Shown one piece after another: positions 56,106 through 64,000 of a DNA stretch of 64,000 nucleotides (positions are counted from its first letter, which is position 1; the number at the start of each line of letters is the position of its first letter). The position numbers and the translations under genes are program-made. Origin of the DNA: an uncultured Paracoccaceae bacterium (GTDB taxonomy: Bacteria; Pseudomonadota; Alphaproteobacteria; Rhodobacterales; Rhodobacteraceae); the NCBI GenBank assembly GCA_947497185.1, contig CANMFL010000001.1, forward strand, positions 372,001 through 436,000, given 5' to 3'. The notes below the pieces were generated by a model that worked only from the letters and a program-made list of their open reading frames with translations, ran no database searches and was not told where the DNA came from.

Positions 56106-56707
56106 GACGCGGTCCTTTCAGCGTGTTGCGCGGCGGTTAAATGAAAGCGTGGCGAGATGAATTCTTCGGCGCGAGAGATCCATCCGCCTTTGCCACCATC
56201 GAGGCGTTTGGCGTATTTTCGACTGGCCACACGGGCATCTGCGAGGGCGTAATAGTAGTTGCGTCGTGCAATGCCGTAGGCGTCCGCGATGTGGTTCGGG
56301 GCGGCTGCGACTGCTTGTTGGGCGGCGGCGATTGTTTGAGGTCCAATCACACCATCCACTGTAACAACGATCCGCATCTCATTGAAAATGCGCTGTAAAA
56401 TCTTGACCGCATGAGAGCCTGCGTTGACGTACATGTCAAAGACGCTGGCGTGCAAGACCTGCGGTAGCGCGTTGATTTTGGGTTGCTCGAAATAATGTTC
56501 GATGAAAATTGCTTCGGCGTGGTCGCGGGTCAAGCGGCGCACATCGTCGGTGTCCACCGCCCCGTCGCCGTCCAAATCCAGCCCCAAACGGCGCATTGTG
56601 TGGATTGTGACCCCGAAATTTGTCGCCCCACCGGGATCATCCGGGTCATTCACATAGCCACCCTCGCGGGCGACAATTTCGCGGGCAATGTCTTGGATCG
56701 ATTGCAT
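56096..56707 (-). CDS. Holin-associated N-acetylmuramidase (GH108), GTA endolysin
   Basis: A 203-residue peptidoglycan hydrolase. The GH108 core starts IVAREGGYVNDPDDPGGATN with the catalytic Glu near residue 15 and the typical DPGGATNFGVT; HASVFDMYVNAG and a C-terminal peptidoglycan-binding segment (VVTVDGVIGPQT) follow. An EF-hand-like calcium loop DLDGDGAVDTDD (about 44-55) is inserted after the first helix. No signal peptide is seen, so release needs the holin encoded next. R. capsulatus uses an endolysin/holin pair of this kind to free gene transfer agent particles. ATG follows AGAGGACAG; a CtrA-type half-site is 42 bases upstream. Confidence 0.87.
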   Translation of the reverse strand: MQSIQDIAREIVAREGGYVNDPDDPGGATNFGVTIHTMRRLGLDLDGDGAVDTDDVRRLTRDHAEAIFIEHYFEQPKINALPQVLHASVFDMYVNAGSHAVKILQRIFNEMRIVVTVDGVIGPQTIAAAQQAVAAAPNHIADAYGIARRNYYYALADARVASRKYAKRLDGGKGGWISRAEEFISPRFHLTAAQHAERTASWG

Positions 56708-56748
56708 AAACTCTGTCCTCTGCCATGATATGGCGAAGGTCAGAGGAA

Positions 56749-56756
56749 ATGGTTAA
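56749..56756 (-). promoter_or_regulatory. CtrA half-site ahead of the lysis cassette
   Basis: The minus strand reads TTAACCAT, the half-motif bound by CtrA in alphaproteobacteria, overlapping the ccmE stop codon and 42 bases ahead of the muramidase start. CtrA controls GTA release genes in Rhodobacter. The same 8-mer occurs by chance in coding DNA elsewhere in this window, so the match alone is weak. Confidence 0.45.
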
Positions 56757-57220
56757 TTCGTTGCGTTAGCACCGTCCGGTGCCACGTAGTTGCCCTGTTC
56801 TTTCAGCGCGTCGATGACTTCTTTTGGCATATAGGTTTCGTCATGTCTGGCAAGGATTTCAACGGCTTCGAAGGTGCCATTAATGTAGCGGCCCTGCCCG
56901 ACCATGCCTTGACCATCGCCAAACAGATCCGGCAAAATGCCTGTGTAGACGACCGGAATTGTCGCCCCGCCGTCGGTCACATCAAAGCGCACGGTTTCGC
57001 CCGAATTCGATTCGATTGACCCTGCAACGATCAAACCACCGATGCGAAATAACTCGTTCGGCGGCGGCGGTGCTTCGGCGATCTCGGACGGCGAGCGGAA
57101 GAACTGGAACGATTCTTCGGGCAACATCGCGAGGATAAACAAGATCGCCACAACGCAAGCCCCAGCCAAGCCAATGACTTGGATGCGGCGGGTTTTCTTG
57201 AGGCTTTTCAAACCACTCAT
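56753..57220 (-). CDS. ccmE: Cytochrome c maturation haem chaperone CcmE
   Basis: A 155-residue periplasmic haem chaperone with an N-terminal anchor (about residues 14-34, [20 protein letters not shown]) and the CcmE beta-barrel: [33 protein letters not shown] [20 protein letters not shown], and the haem-binding HDETYMP near residue 133. It passes haem to CcmF. Start overlaps the argC stop by four bases (ATGA). The next genes downstream are not ccm genes but the lysis cassette. Confidence 0.95.
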   Translation of the reverse strand: MSGLKSLKKTRRIQVIGLAGACVVAILFILAMLPEESFQFFRSPSEIAEAPPPPNELFRIGGLIVAGSIESNSGETVRFDVTDGGATIPVVYTGILPDLFGDGQGMVGQGRYINGTFEAVEILARHDETYMPKEVIDALKEQGNYVAPDGANATN

Positions 57221-58245
57221 GGGAACACAGGCGCCATGGTTAATCCTGCGGATTCATCGAGTCCCAGCATCAGGTTCGCGTTTTGCACCGCTTGACCAGA
57301 TGAGCCTTTGCATAGGTTGTCGAGTACGCATGTCACCAACGCACGGCCCGAAATCCGGTCTGTGCTGACGCCGATATGGCAGTAATTCGACCCTGCGACG
57401 TGGCCCGTGCCCGGCTGTTGGCCGTAGGGCAGCACGATGATGAAGGGCTCGTCTTTGTAAGCTTCGAAGAGTGTCTGATATACCGTTTCGGCGTCGCCTT
57501 TGAGGTAGCAGGTCGCCAGAATACCGCGGCTCATCGGAACCAAATGCGGTGTGAATTGAATTTCAACTTTGCGGCCTGCAATCTCGGTAAACTCTTGATC
57601 GAATTCACCTAAATGGCGGTGCTTGCCGCCGTGAGCATAGCCTTGGACGTCTGTTGCACGCTCGGTGAACAGCATGTTTTCCTTGAGCGCACGCCCCGCA
57701 CCAGAAATCCCGTTCTTGAGGTCGCAAATGATATCGTCCAGATCGATCACATCGGCTGCAATCAACGGGCGCAGCGCAAATTGCACGGTTGCGGCATTAC
57801 AGCCAGTGCCCGCCACCAGCCGCGCGTTTTTGATATCTTCGCGGTAAAATTCGGTGAGGCCATAGACCGCTGTTTTTTGCAGCTCGACCGCGACATGGGG
57901 TGCGCCGTACCACTTTTCATAGGCCGCAGGATCGCGCAGCCGGAAATCCGCACCGAGATCCACAACTTTGACGTGTTCAGGCAGATCGCGGACCAACGCT
58001 TGGGATAGCCCGTGCGGCAAGGCGGCGAAAACCAGATCGACGTTAGCAAAGTCGATTTCATCGAGCTTGACCAGCGGCGGCAGATCAAGGTGGCGCAGGT
58101 GCGGAAACACCTCGGCCATTTGCTGGCCGGCTTTGCGTTCAGCGGACAGTGCCACGATTTCGAACGACGGATGTGTCGCGATAATGCGGACAAGTTCAGC
58201 CCCAGTGTAACCAGAAGCCCCAAGAATTGCGATTTTTTGTGTCAC
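57217..58245 (-). CDS. argC: N-acetyl-gamma-glutamyl-phosphate reductase
   Basis: A 342-residue NADPH-dependent enzyme of arginine synthesis. Motifs: [16 protein letters not shown] (dinucleotide binding), [11 protein letters not shown], the catalytic cysteine in [15 protein letters not shown], and [16 protein letters not shown]. It overlaps ccmE by four bases, so arginine synthesis and haem delivery share a message at this point. Confidence 0.96.
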   Translation of the reverse strand: MTQKIAILGASGYTGAELVRIIATHPSFEIVALSAERKAGQQMAEVFPHLRHLDLPPLVKLDEIDFANVDLVFAALPHGLSQALVRDLPEHVKVVDLGADFRLRDPAAYEKWYGAPHVAVELQKTAVYGLTEFYREDIKNARLVAGTGCNAATVQFALRPLIAADVIDLDDIICDLKNGISGAGRALKENMLFTERATDVQGYAHGGKHRHLGEFDQEFTEIAGRKVEIQFTPHLVPMSRGILATCYLKGDAETVYQTLFEAYKDEPFIIVLPYGQQPGTGHVAGSNYCHIGVSTDRISGRALVTCVLDNLCKGSSGQAVQNANLMLGLDESAGLTMAPVFP

Positions 58246-58316
58246 CGGCCTGCCCTATTTCTGCGTCACCCTTTATGTGGCGCGAGACAGGGGCGGATGC
58301 AAGGCGTGCGGACGTA

Positions 58317-58928
58317 TCAGGCCGCGACTAAGCCGCCCTTGCGACCACGTAACGCGGCAAATCCTGCTAAAGCCGCCAAAAGCATCAGACCAGCAGCCGG
58401 AATTGGGACAGGCGAAGGCGCAATTGCGTTGCCGGGTGCGTTCACACCAAAGGACACCGCGCCCGATGAGCCATGCGTCACGTTAACCGCGAAAAACAGT
58501 GGCGATCCGGTATAGGAGTTGTCCAGGTTAAACGACAACGTCTGTGACACCACCGCAGTGGCCAAGTTGCCAGGATTGAAGACCAGATCAAAATCGGTCC
58601 GCGTCCCCTCTTCGGCAGAATATTGGAAAGGCGTTTCTTTCATGCGCACATAACCGCCCGCATTCTGGTATGACGTCAACGCGGCCGGCAGTTGAAACGT
58701 CAGGCTAACCGTCTGGGCACCAGATGCCAAATTCGCAAAGTTAAAAATATTGTATGTGCCAGACGAAAGCGTCCCGGCGACATCATCGAACCCAAACGCA
58801 ATTTCTGTCGGCGTCGCGTAGTCGCTGCTGAGGCCCCCCGCGACATTGTTCACGTTCAAAGTTGCGGCTTGCACGGTCGATGTCAGCCCTAAAATAAAGG
58901 CCGCTGAGATCATCAAAATACGCATCAT
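58317..58928 (-). CDS. VPLPA-CTERM sorting domain protein
   Basis: A 203-residue exported protein. Signal peptide about 1-21 (ILMISAAFILGLTSTVQA), a beta-rich mature domain with no recognised fold, and a C-terminal sorting tail: VPIPAAGLMLLAALAGFAAL followed by basic RGRKGG. That tripartite tail is the VPLPA-CTERM signal cut by an exosortase/XrtM-type enzyme in alphaproteobacteria. The likely fate is cell-surface or exopolysaccharide-associated display. No exosortase gene is in the window. A 31-base imperfect palindrome lies 12 bases ahead of the start codon. Confidence 0.87.
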   Translation of the reverse strand: MMRILMISAAFILGLTSTVQAATLNVNNVAGGLSSDYATPTEIAFGFDDVAGTLSSGTYNIFNFANLASGAQTVSLTFQLPAALTSYQNAGGYVRMKETPFQYSAEEGTRTDFDLVFNPGNLATAVVSQTLSFNLDNSYTGSPLFFAVNVTHGSSGAVSFGVNAPGNAIAPSPVPIPAAGLMLLAALAGFAALRGRKGGLVAA

Positions 58929-58939
58929 TCAAATCCAAT

Positions 58940-58970
58940 TTAGAGCATTAACATTTTGTTAACGCTCTAA
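58940..58970. promoter_or_regulatory. 31-base inverted repeat upstream of the VPLPA-CTERM gene
   Basis: TTAGAGCATTAAC (58940-58952) and GTTAACGCTCTAA (58958-58970) are complementary at 12 of 13 positions with a five-base spacer. It sits between murI and the VPLPA gene, immediately ahead of the latter's start. It could be a protein operator overlapping the promoter, a leader hairpin that hides the ribosome site, or the end of the murI transcript. Confidence 0.6.
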
Positions 58971-59013
58971 CTGGACTTTATTTGGGCGCGATTACGGCGT
59001 TTGGTGGGCTGCT

Positions 59014-59832
59014 TTATGGAAAGGCTGCCGTAAACGTGATCTCTTTACGCAAGAATTGTGTGGCGTTGCGCGACACCCGTTTCGGGTCGCCCGTGGTCAG
59101 GAACAGCGGCTCGGTCCCTGCCCCGATCATCTCGGGACGGCGTGTTAAATAGTCGGCGAGGCTGTCCGCGACGAGGTTCGCTTGGCTAAAGACCTTTACA
59201 TCCGCGCCCAACGCCTCTTGGAACGCCTCGGCCATCAACGGGTAGTGCGTGCAGCCCAAAATCGCTGCATCAGGGCTTGGCATTTTGCGGGTCAGCGCAT
59301 CGACGTGGCTGCGCACGAGCGCCTCGGCCAAGATCAGATCACCGTCTTCGATTGCATCGACGACACCGCCGCAGGCTTGGGCTTCGACATCAACGCCAAT
59401 CGCGCGGAACGCCAGTTCACGTTGGAATGCGCGGCTGCGCACCGTGGCGGGCGTCGCGAAGAGGGCTACATGTTTCACGCCAACTTCGCGGGGTGGCGAA
59501 TTATCGCCCCACTGTCGTTCGGTCAACGCCTCGATCAACGGCACGAACACCCCCAAGACACGCTTGTCGGTCGGAATCCAGCTTTCCTGCATTCGACGTA
59601 GCGCCGCCGCAGAGGCCGTGTTGCACGCCAAGATCACCAGATCACAGCCCGCATCCCAGAGCCGTTCGACGGCCTTGGTTGTCAAATTATAAATGTCGTC
59701 GTCCGTGCGGACCCCGTAAGGCGCATGGGCGTGGTCGCCAAAGTACACAAACGGCACGTCCGGCAAGCGCTTCTGCACCGCGTCCAGTACCGTTAAACCA
59801 CCGACACCGCTATCAAATATCCCGACCGCCAT
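59014..59832 (-). CDS. murI: Glutamate racemase
   Basis: A 272-residue racemase making D-glutamate for peptidoglycan. Motifs: [28 protein letters not shown], the two catalytic cysteines in ILACNTASA and ILGCTHYPL, and [10 protein letters not shown]. The start is ATG 59832 after AAGGGGCGG; the frame is open 75 bases further upstream without homology. Confidence 0.94.
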   Translation of the reverse strand: MAVGIFDSGVGGLTVLDAVQKRLPDVPFVYFGDHAHAPYGVRTDDDIYNLTTKAVERLWDAGCDLVILACNTASAAALRRMQESWIPTDKRVLGVFVPLIEALTERQWGDNSPPREVGVKHVALFATPATVRSRAFQRELAFRAIGVDVEAQACGGVVDAIEDGDLILAEALVRSHVDALTRKMPSPDAAILGCTHYPLMAEAFQEALGADVKVFSQANLVADSLADYLTRRPEMIGAGTEPLFLTTGDPKRVSRNATQFLRKEITFTAAFP

Positions 59833-60037
59833 TGGTCCGCCCCTTATGTTTTGCCTCGCATGCGCGGCCCAATCTGTTTGTGTCGATTGGGTCCTAAAAC
59901 AAAGCATACGTGGCCTGACGCAAGAAATCCATCATGCGCTTTGCATCTTTTTGAGAGGCGTCAATTTCGTGCCGAAGCGTCGCGGTGCCGTGCGTTTTTC
60001 AGAGACAACTCTGATGTACGCGGCACCGCGAAACTGG

Positions 60038-63000
60038 TTATTCGGCGGCGATAGGCACTGGCGTTGCCTTCATGTCAGCCAGCAGCGTCTCGCGACGTTT
60101 GGCGGCTTTGCGGGCGTTAGCTTCTTTGACGGGACCAAAGCCGCGAATGTCGAGCGGCAACCGCGCCAAAGCAATCGCCGCGTCGCGTGTTTCGGGCCGG
60201 ATCGCGGGGATGATCTGCGCCATGTCCGCCTCGTATTCCGCGATCAAAGCGCGTTCCATCCGGCGTTCTGCAGTGCGCCCAAACGGGTCTAACCATGTCC
60301 CGCGCAGGGCCTTGAACCGCGCCAGAAGCGGGAACATTTTGCCCATGCTCGCGCCGAATTCACGTTTTTCGGGACGTCCGTTGGCACCTGTTTTCGACAA
60401 GAACGGTGGCGCAAGGTGATAAGTCAGTTTCAGGTCGCCATCGAATTCGGCCGCTGCCTTTTCTTTGGTGTCCTGCAAGAGCCGCGCGACCTCGTATTCG
60501 TCCTTATAAGACAACAGCTTATGGTAGCCTTCGGCCACGGCGCCTTTAAGGTCTGGATCAGTGATACCGTCGAGCATTTTCAGGTAACGTTTTTTCAACG
60601 CTTTGCCCTGATAAGAGGTCAGATGATCAGCACGATATGCAATTTTCTCGTCCAAAGTTTTAGGCTTTGCCGTCACATTTGGCGCCAAAACACGCGCCGC
60701 TTGGTCAGGGTGAAGGTACGCCCAGCGACCCAGATCAAAAGCGCGCAAATTCTGCTCGATCGCAGCCCCGTTCAGCGTCACCGCCTCGCGGATTGCAGCA
60801 CCGGACAGTGGAATGCCGCCCATTTGCCAGACCGCCCCAAAGATCATCATGTTGGAGAAAATGCTGTCGCCCATCAACGCCTTGGCCAGATCAGACGCAT
60901 CAAACAACGCCAAACGGTCCTGCAAACGCGCCTCAAGCGACAGTTTCAGCTGGTCCGTTGGCAACTTAAAGCCCGTGTCGCGCGTGAAACCGCCGGTGAT
61001 GATCTCGTGAGAGTTCACAACGCCCATCGCGCGGCCTTGCTTCATCAGGCCCAGTGTTTTCGCACCCGCAGATACCACCAAATCGCCGCCGATCAGTGTG
61101 TCCGCCTCGCCAACAGCGACACGGATAGCGTTGATATCAGACGGCTTTTCGGCCAAACGGCAGTGGATATGCACGGCACCGCCCTTTTGCGCGAGCCCGG
61201 CCATTTCCATCATGCCAACCGCCTTACCATCCAGATGAGCGGCCATCGCCATCACAGCACCGATGGTCACAACGCCGGTGCCGCCGACGCCTGTAATCAC
61301 CACGTTATGTGTACCGTTGATGGTCGGCAAAACCGGATCGGGCATGTCAGGCAAATCGATACTGGTCGTCGCGGATTTACGGACTTTCGCACCTTCGACG
61401 GTGACGAACGACGGGCAAAAGCCGTTGACGCAGGAAAAATCTTTGTTGCAGGACGATTGATCAATTGCGCGTTTGCGGCCCAGTTCGGTTTCCGCAGGGA
61501 CGATAGACACGCAGTTAGACTGCACACCGCAATCGCCGCAGCCTTCGCAAACATCCGTATTAATGAACACGCGTTTGTCTGGATCAGGGAATTGCCCGCG
61601 TTTGCGCCGCCGCCGTTTTTCCGCCGCGCAGGTCTGGATATAGACAATCGCAGACACGCCTTTGACCTTGCTCAACCGATCTTGGACGGCGGGTAATTCT
61701 GCGCGTTCGGAAATGGTAAGGCCTTTGGGATAAAGAGCAAAATCGACATCCTCTTTTTCGTCGTAAACGATTTCGAGGTTCTGCACACCCATCGCTACCA
61801 ATTCGCGGCAAATCTGATCGGCGGTCAAACCACCGTCGTTCCCCTGCCCGCCAGTCATGGCAACCGCGTCGTTATACAGGATTTTATAGGTGATATTCGT
61901 CCCTGCCAGCAGCGCAAAGCGGATCGCTTGCACGCCAGAATGGTTGTAAGTGCCGTCACCCAAGTTCTGAAACACGTGATCGCGTGTCGAAAACGGGGCT
62001 TCGCCTACCCAGTTCGCGCCCTCGCCGCCCATTTGCGTGAAGCCAACAGTATCGCGGTCCATCCACTGCACCATATAATGGCAGCCGATACCTGCGTAGG
62101 CGCGTGATCCTTCGGGGACTTTGGTGGACGAATTGTGCGGGCAACCGGAACAGAAATACGGCAGACGCGCCGCGATTTCGGATTGATTGTCAGCTTTGCG
62201 GGCCTCAGAAATTTGCGCGAGGCCTGAAGTCACGGCGGCGGATCCGCAGCCTTCTTCGATCAAGATGCCACCGACTTTTTCGGCGATCCAGATCGGGTTT
62301 AAGTCTGCTTTTGTTGGGAAAATCTCTTCGCGGCGACCTTCGGAATGTTCATCTCCTTTGTGCCAGCCGTAAACGCGCCGACCTTGGCGGTCGTCAAAAA
62401 TCGCTTCTTTGACCTGCACTTCAATCAGTTTGCGCTTTTCTTCGACGACAACAATCAGATCTAGCCCTTCGGCGAAATCATGAAAGCTGGCCATATCCAA
62501 CGGCCAAACCTGACCGACCTTATATACTGTAATGCCGAGGCGTTCGGCTTCGGCTTCGTCCACGCCAAGCAGGTTCAGCGCGTGGACCAAATCAAGGTAA
62601 TTTTTGCCAGCCGCGACAAAGCCAATCTTGGCCCCCGCCTTGCCCAGTTTTCGTTGATCCATCCGGTTTGCGCGACTATATGCTTCGGCAGCGTAGCGTT
62701 TATGGTCGATCATCCGCGCTTCTTGCAACTGTGGCGTGTCCACCAGACGGATATTCAAACCACCCTCGGGCATGTCAAAGTCAGGCTCAACCAGTTTGAC
62801 GCGGTCGGGGTCGCCGTCCACAACCGACGTGACCTCGATCGTGTCTTTCATCGTTTTCAGGCCAACCCAAACACCGGCAAAGCGGCTGAGCCCCCACGCA
62901 TACACGCCGTAGTCGAGAATTTCTTGCACACCAGCAGGGCTCACGATGGGCATATAGGCGTCGAGCATCGCCCAATCGCTCTGGTGCAATGTTGTCGAAC

Positions 63001-63454
63001 TTTCGCCCGTGTGGTCGTCACCCATCGCCATGATGACACCACCATGAGGCGAGGATCCGGCCATGTTCGCGTGCCGCATCACGTCGCCGGAACGGTCCAC
63101 ACCGGGGCCTTTACCGTACCAAAGCCCGAACACCCCGTCGAATTTACCTTCGCCACGCAGTTCGGCCTGTTGCGATCCCCACAGCGCGGTCGCGGCCAAA
63201 TCTTCGTTCAGGCCAAGCTGAAATGTCACATCTGCAGGGGCCAAGACATTGCGCGCACGGGTCATCTGCATATCGACCGCACCAAGCGGCGATCCGCGAT
63301 AGCCCGTCACATATCCGGCGGTGTTCAACCCAGCCTGCGTGTCGCGCGCTTTTTGCATAAGCATCAAGCGGACAAGGGCTTGGGTCCCATTCAACAGAAC
63401 TTGACGTTTTGTTAAGTCATATCTGTCATTGAGCGTAATACGGTCCTGCGTCAT
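60038..63454 (-). CDS. Indolepyruvate ferredoxin oxidoreductase family, fused subunits
   Basis: A 1138-residue fused 2-oxoacid:acceptor oxidoreductase. Order: N-terminal pyrimidine-binding domain (GYRGSPLGAVDMQM), TPP-binding domain (about 430-640, MGGEGANWVGEAPF, NLGDGTYNHSGVQAI and DAVAMTGGQGNDGG), an Fe-S region with CEGCGDCGVQSNC and CFSGC-like SCNKDFSCVNGFCPS, the gamma domain (about 735-920, VITGVGGTGVVTIGAVMAMA and MEMAGLAQKGGAVHIHCR) and a C-terminal DUF6537-type domain. It would oxidise aryl- or branched 2-oxoacids to acyl-CoA and pass electrons to a ferredoxin or quinone-linked carrier. Start ATG 63454 is used over the open extension to 63538. It is divergent from a LysR gene. Confidence 0.92.
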   Translation of the reverse strand: MTQDRITLNDRYDLTKRQVLLNGTQALVRLMLMQKARDTQAGLNTAGYVTGYRGSPLGAVDMQMTRARNVLAPADVTFQLGLNEDLAATALWGSQQAELRGEGKFDGVFGLWYGKGPGVDRSGDVMRHANMAGSSPHGGVIMAMGDDHTGESSTTLHQSDWAMLDAYMPIVSPAGVQEILDYGVYAWGLSRFAGVWVGLKTMKDTIEVTSVVDGDPDRVKLVEPDFDMPEGGLNIRLVDTPQLQEARMIDHKRYAAEAYSRANRMDQRKLGKAGAKIGFVAAGKNYLDLVHALNLLGVDEAEAERLGITVYKVGQVWPLDMASFHDFAEGLDLIVVVEEKRKLIEVQVKEAIFDDRQGRRVYGWHKGDEHSEGRREEIFPTKADLNPIWIAEKVGGILIEEGCGSAAVTSGLAQISEARKADNQSEIAARLPYFCSGCPHNSSTKVPEGSRAYAGIGCHYMVQWMDRDTVGFTQMGGEGANWVGEAPFSTRDHVFQNLGDGTYNHSGVQAIRFALLAGTNITYKILYNDAVAMTGGQGNDGGLTADQICRELVAMGVQNLEIVYDEKEDVDFALYPKGLTISERAELPAVQDRLSKVKGVSAIVYIQTCAAEKRRRRKRGQFPDPDKRVFINTDVCEGCGDCGVQSNCVSIVPAETELGRKRAIDQSSCNKDFSCVNGFCPSFVTVEGAKVRKSATTSIDLPDMPDPVLPTINGTHNVVITGVGGTGVVTIGAVMAMAAHLDGKAVGMMEMAGLAQKGGAVHIHCRLAEKPSDINAIRVAVGEADTLIGGDLVVSAGAKTLGLMKQGRAMGVVNSHEIITGGFTRDTGFKLPTDQLKLSLEARLQDRLALFDASDLAKALMGDSIFSNMMIFGAVWQMGGIPLSGAAIREAVTLNGAAIEQNLRAFDLGRWAYLHPDQAARVLAPNVTAKPKTLDEKIAYRADHLTSYQGKALKKRYLKMLDGITDPDLKGAVAEGYHKLLSYKDEYEVARLLQDTKEKAAAEFDGDLKLTYHLAPPFLSKTGANGRPEKREFGASMGKMFPLLARFKALRGTWLDPFGRTAERRMERALIAEYEADMAQIIPAIRPETRDAAIALARLPLDIRGFGPVKEANARKAAKRRETLLADMKATPVPIAAE

Positions 63455-63609
63455 CTCCCACCTCCCCGATTGGATAACACCCCCACAATAGGTCATACTT
63501 TCTGACCTACAAAGCGAAAACTTCCCCTTTAAGTACAATTGCGCCTTAATGAGGTGTTAGCGTAAACAAAGTTCAATTAAGAACAAACAAACAGCCGCAG
63601 GGACACGTT

Positions 63610-64000
63610 ATGGACTGGGACAAGCTAAGAATATTTCATGCTGTGGCCGACGCGGGGTCGCTGACCCATGCGGGTGAAACGCTACATCTGTCCCAATCAG
63701 CGGTGTCGCGGCAGGTTCGCGCGCTCGAAGAAAGCCTGAACACCACGCTATTTCACCGCCATGCGCGTGGACTGATTCTAACCGAGCAGGGCGAATTGCT
63801 TTTCGACGCGACTAAATCGATGAACAAACGACTAGAGGCCGCATCTGCACGGATTCGCGATTCTGAGGAAGAAGTGTTCGGCGACCTGCGCGTCACGACG
63901 ACGACGGGTTTCGGCACATTATGGTTGGCACCCCGCCTGCCAAAACTCTACGAACAATACCCCGACTTAAAAATCGATCTGATGTTAGAAGAACGGCTGC
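63610..64000 (+). CDS. LysR family regulator (5' part, cut by the window edge)
   Basis: The first 130 residues of a LysR-type regulator. The HTH region (DWDKLRIFHAVADAGSLTHA, LHLSQSAVSRQVRALEE and FHRHARGLILTEQG) is typical, and the effector domain begins with LRVTTTTGFGTLWLAPRLPK. It is divergent from the indolepyruvate oxidoreductase gene across a 155-base spacer and may regulate it. The effector is unknown. Confidence 0.9.
   Translation, partial: MDWDKLRIFHAVADAGSLTHAGETLHLSQSAVSRQVRALEESLNTTLFHRHARGLILTEQGELLFDATKSMNKRLEAASARIRDSEEEVFGDLRVTTTTGFGTLWLAPRLPKLYEQYPDLKIDLMLEERL

Noticed and set aside
55361..56707. Prophage remnant
   Set aside because: Only lysis functions are present, with no integrase, att-like repeats or structural genes, and the combination matches GTA release cassettes better.
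60416..61696. 426-codon open frame opposite the indolepyruvate oxidoreductase
   Set aside because: Antisense to well-supported coding sequence and lacking any family pattern.

Overview
The window looks like core chromosome of a marine alphaproteobacterium of the Roseobacter group (Rhodobacteraceae). Pointers are a cobalamin-dependent ribonucleotide reductase, a monomeric isocitrate dehydrogenase, a Fur/Mur regulator without CxxC motifs, a PccR/RamB-type fatty acyl regulator beside prpE, a VPLPA-CTERM protein, a GTA-type lysis cassette and a GAACN7GAAC LexA box. I see no insertion sequence, integrase, CRISPR array or rRNA. The genus is not determined; Loktanella/Yoonia/Octadecabacter-like is only an impression.

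Layout. 1-6.9 kb (+): end of an unknown gene, a tiny membrane protein on the other strand, a FemAB/GNAT-like protein, PhzF-like, ZntB-like, Fur/Mur, DMT transporter, enolase, a secreted unknown and a DUF985 cupin. 7-17.6 kb (-): a long co-directional acetate/propionate block: prpE, acs, adk, a DUF4212 small subunit with its sodium:solute symporter, a cNMP/CBS/nucleotidyltransferase (DUF294) protein, an unknown membrane protein and a membrane-anchored PAS plus DnaQ-type exonuclease. The divergent short-chain acyl regulator is at 17.9-19.3 kb. 19.3-22.2 kb (-): a TRAP transporter (dctPQM). 22.7-31.2 kb: lytic transglycosylase, monomeric icd, an unknown, nrdJ with a complex control region, and tRNA-Pro(TGG). 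31.3-35.9 kb: DUF192, double cold-shock protein, pdxH, fabI, a gpt-type phosphoribosyltransferase and an aminotransferase. 35.9-46.5 kb (+): ppiD-like and trpE, then a convergent divergent-polysaccharide deacetylase, then a tightly overlapping string trpG-trpD-ung-trpC-moaC-moeA, then lexA on its own SOS promoter. 46.5-52.8 kb: comEC, gltX, gltA, GNAT, enoyl-CoA hydratase. 52.9-58.2 kb (-): argC-ccmE, then a three-gene GTA-like lysis cassette (GH108 muramidase, 3TM holin, XhlA-like), then ccmF-ccmH. 58.3-64 kb: VPLPA-CTERM protein, murI, a fused indolepyruvate ferredoxin oxidoreductase and a divergent LysR regulator cut by the window edge.

How it works together. Much of the window is central carbon metabolism: enolase, citrate synthase, isocitrate dehydrogenase, and acetate/propionate import and activation. 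In the acetate block, adenylate kinase can recycle the AMP released by the two acyl-CoA synthetases. The nucleotidyltransferase and PAS-exonuclease pair downstream of the transporter has no textbook role and is the best candidate for an undescribed regulatory module. The second candidate is the lysis cassette inside the cytochrome c maturation genes, with a CtrA-type half-site 42 bases ahead of the muramidase start. The third is the nrdJ upstream region, with paired NrdR boxes, DnaA-box-like sites and a leader rich in inverted repeats. All function calls come from reading motifs by eye, without database searches.
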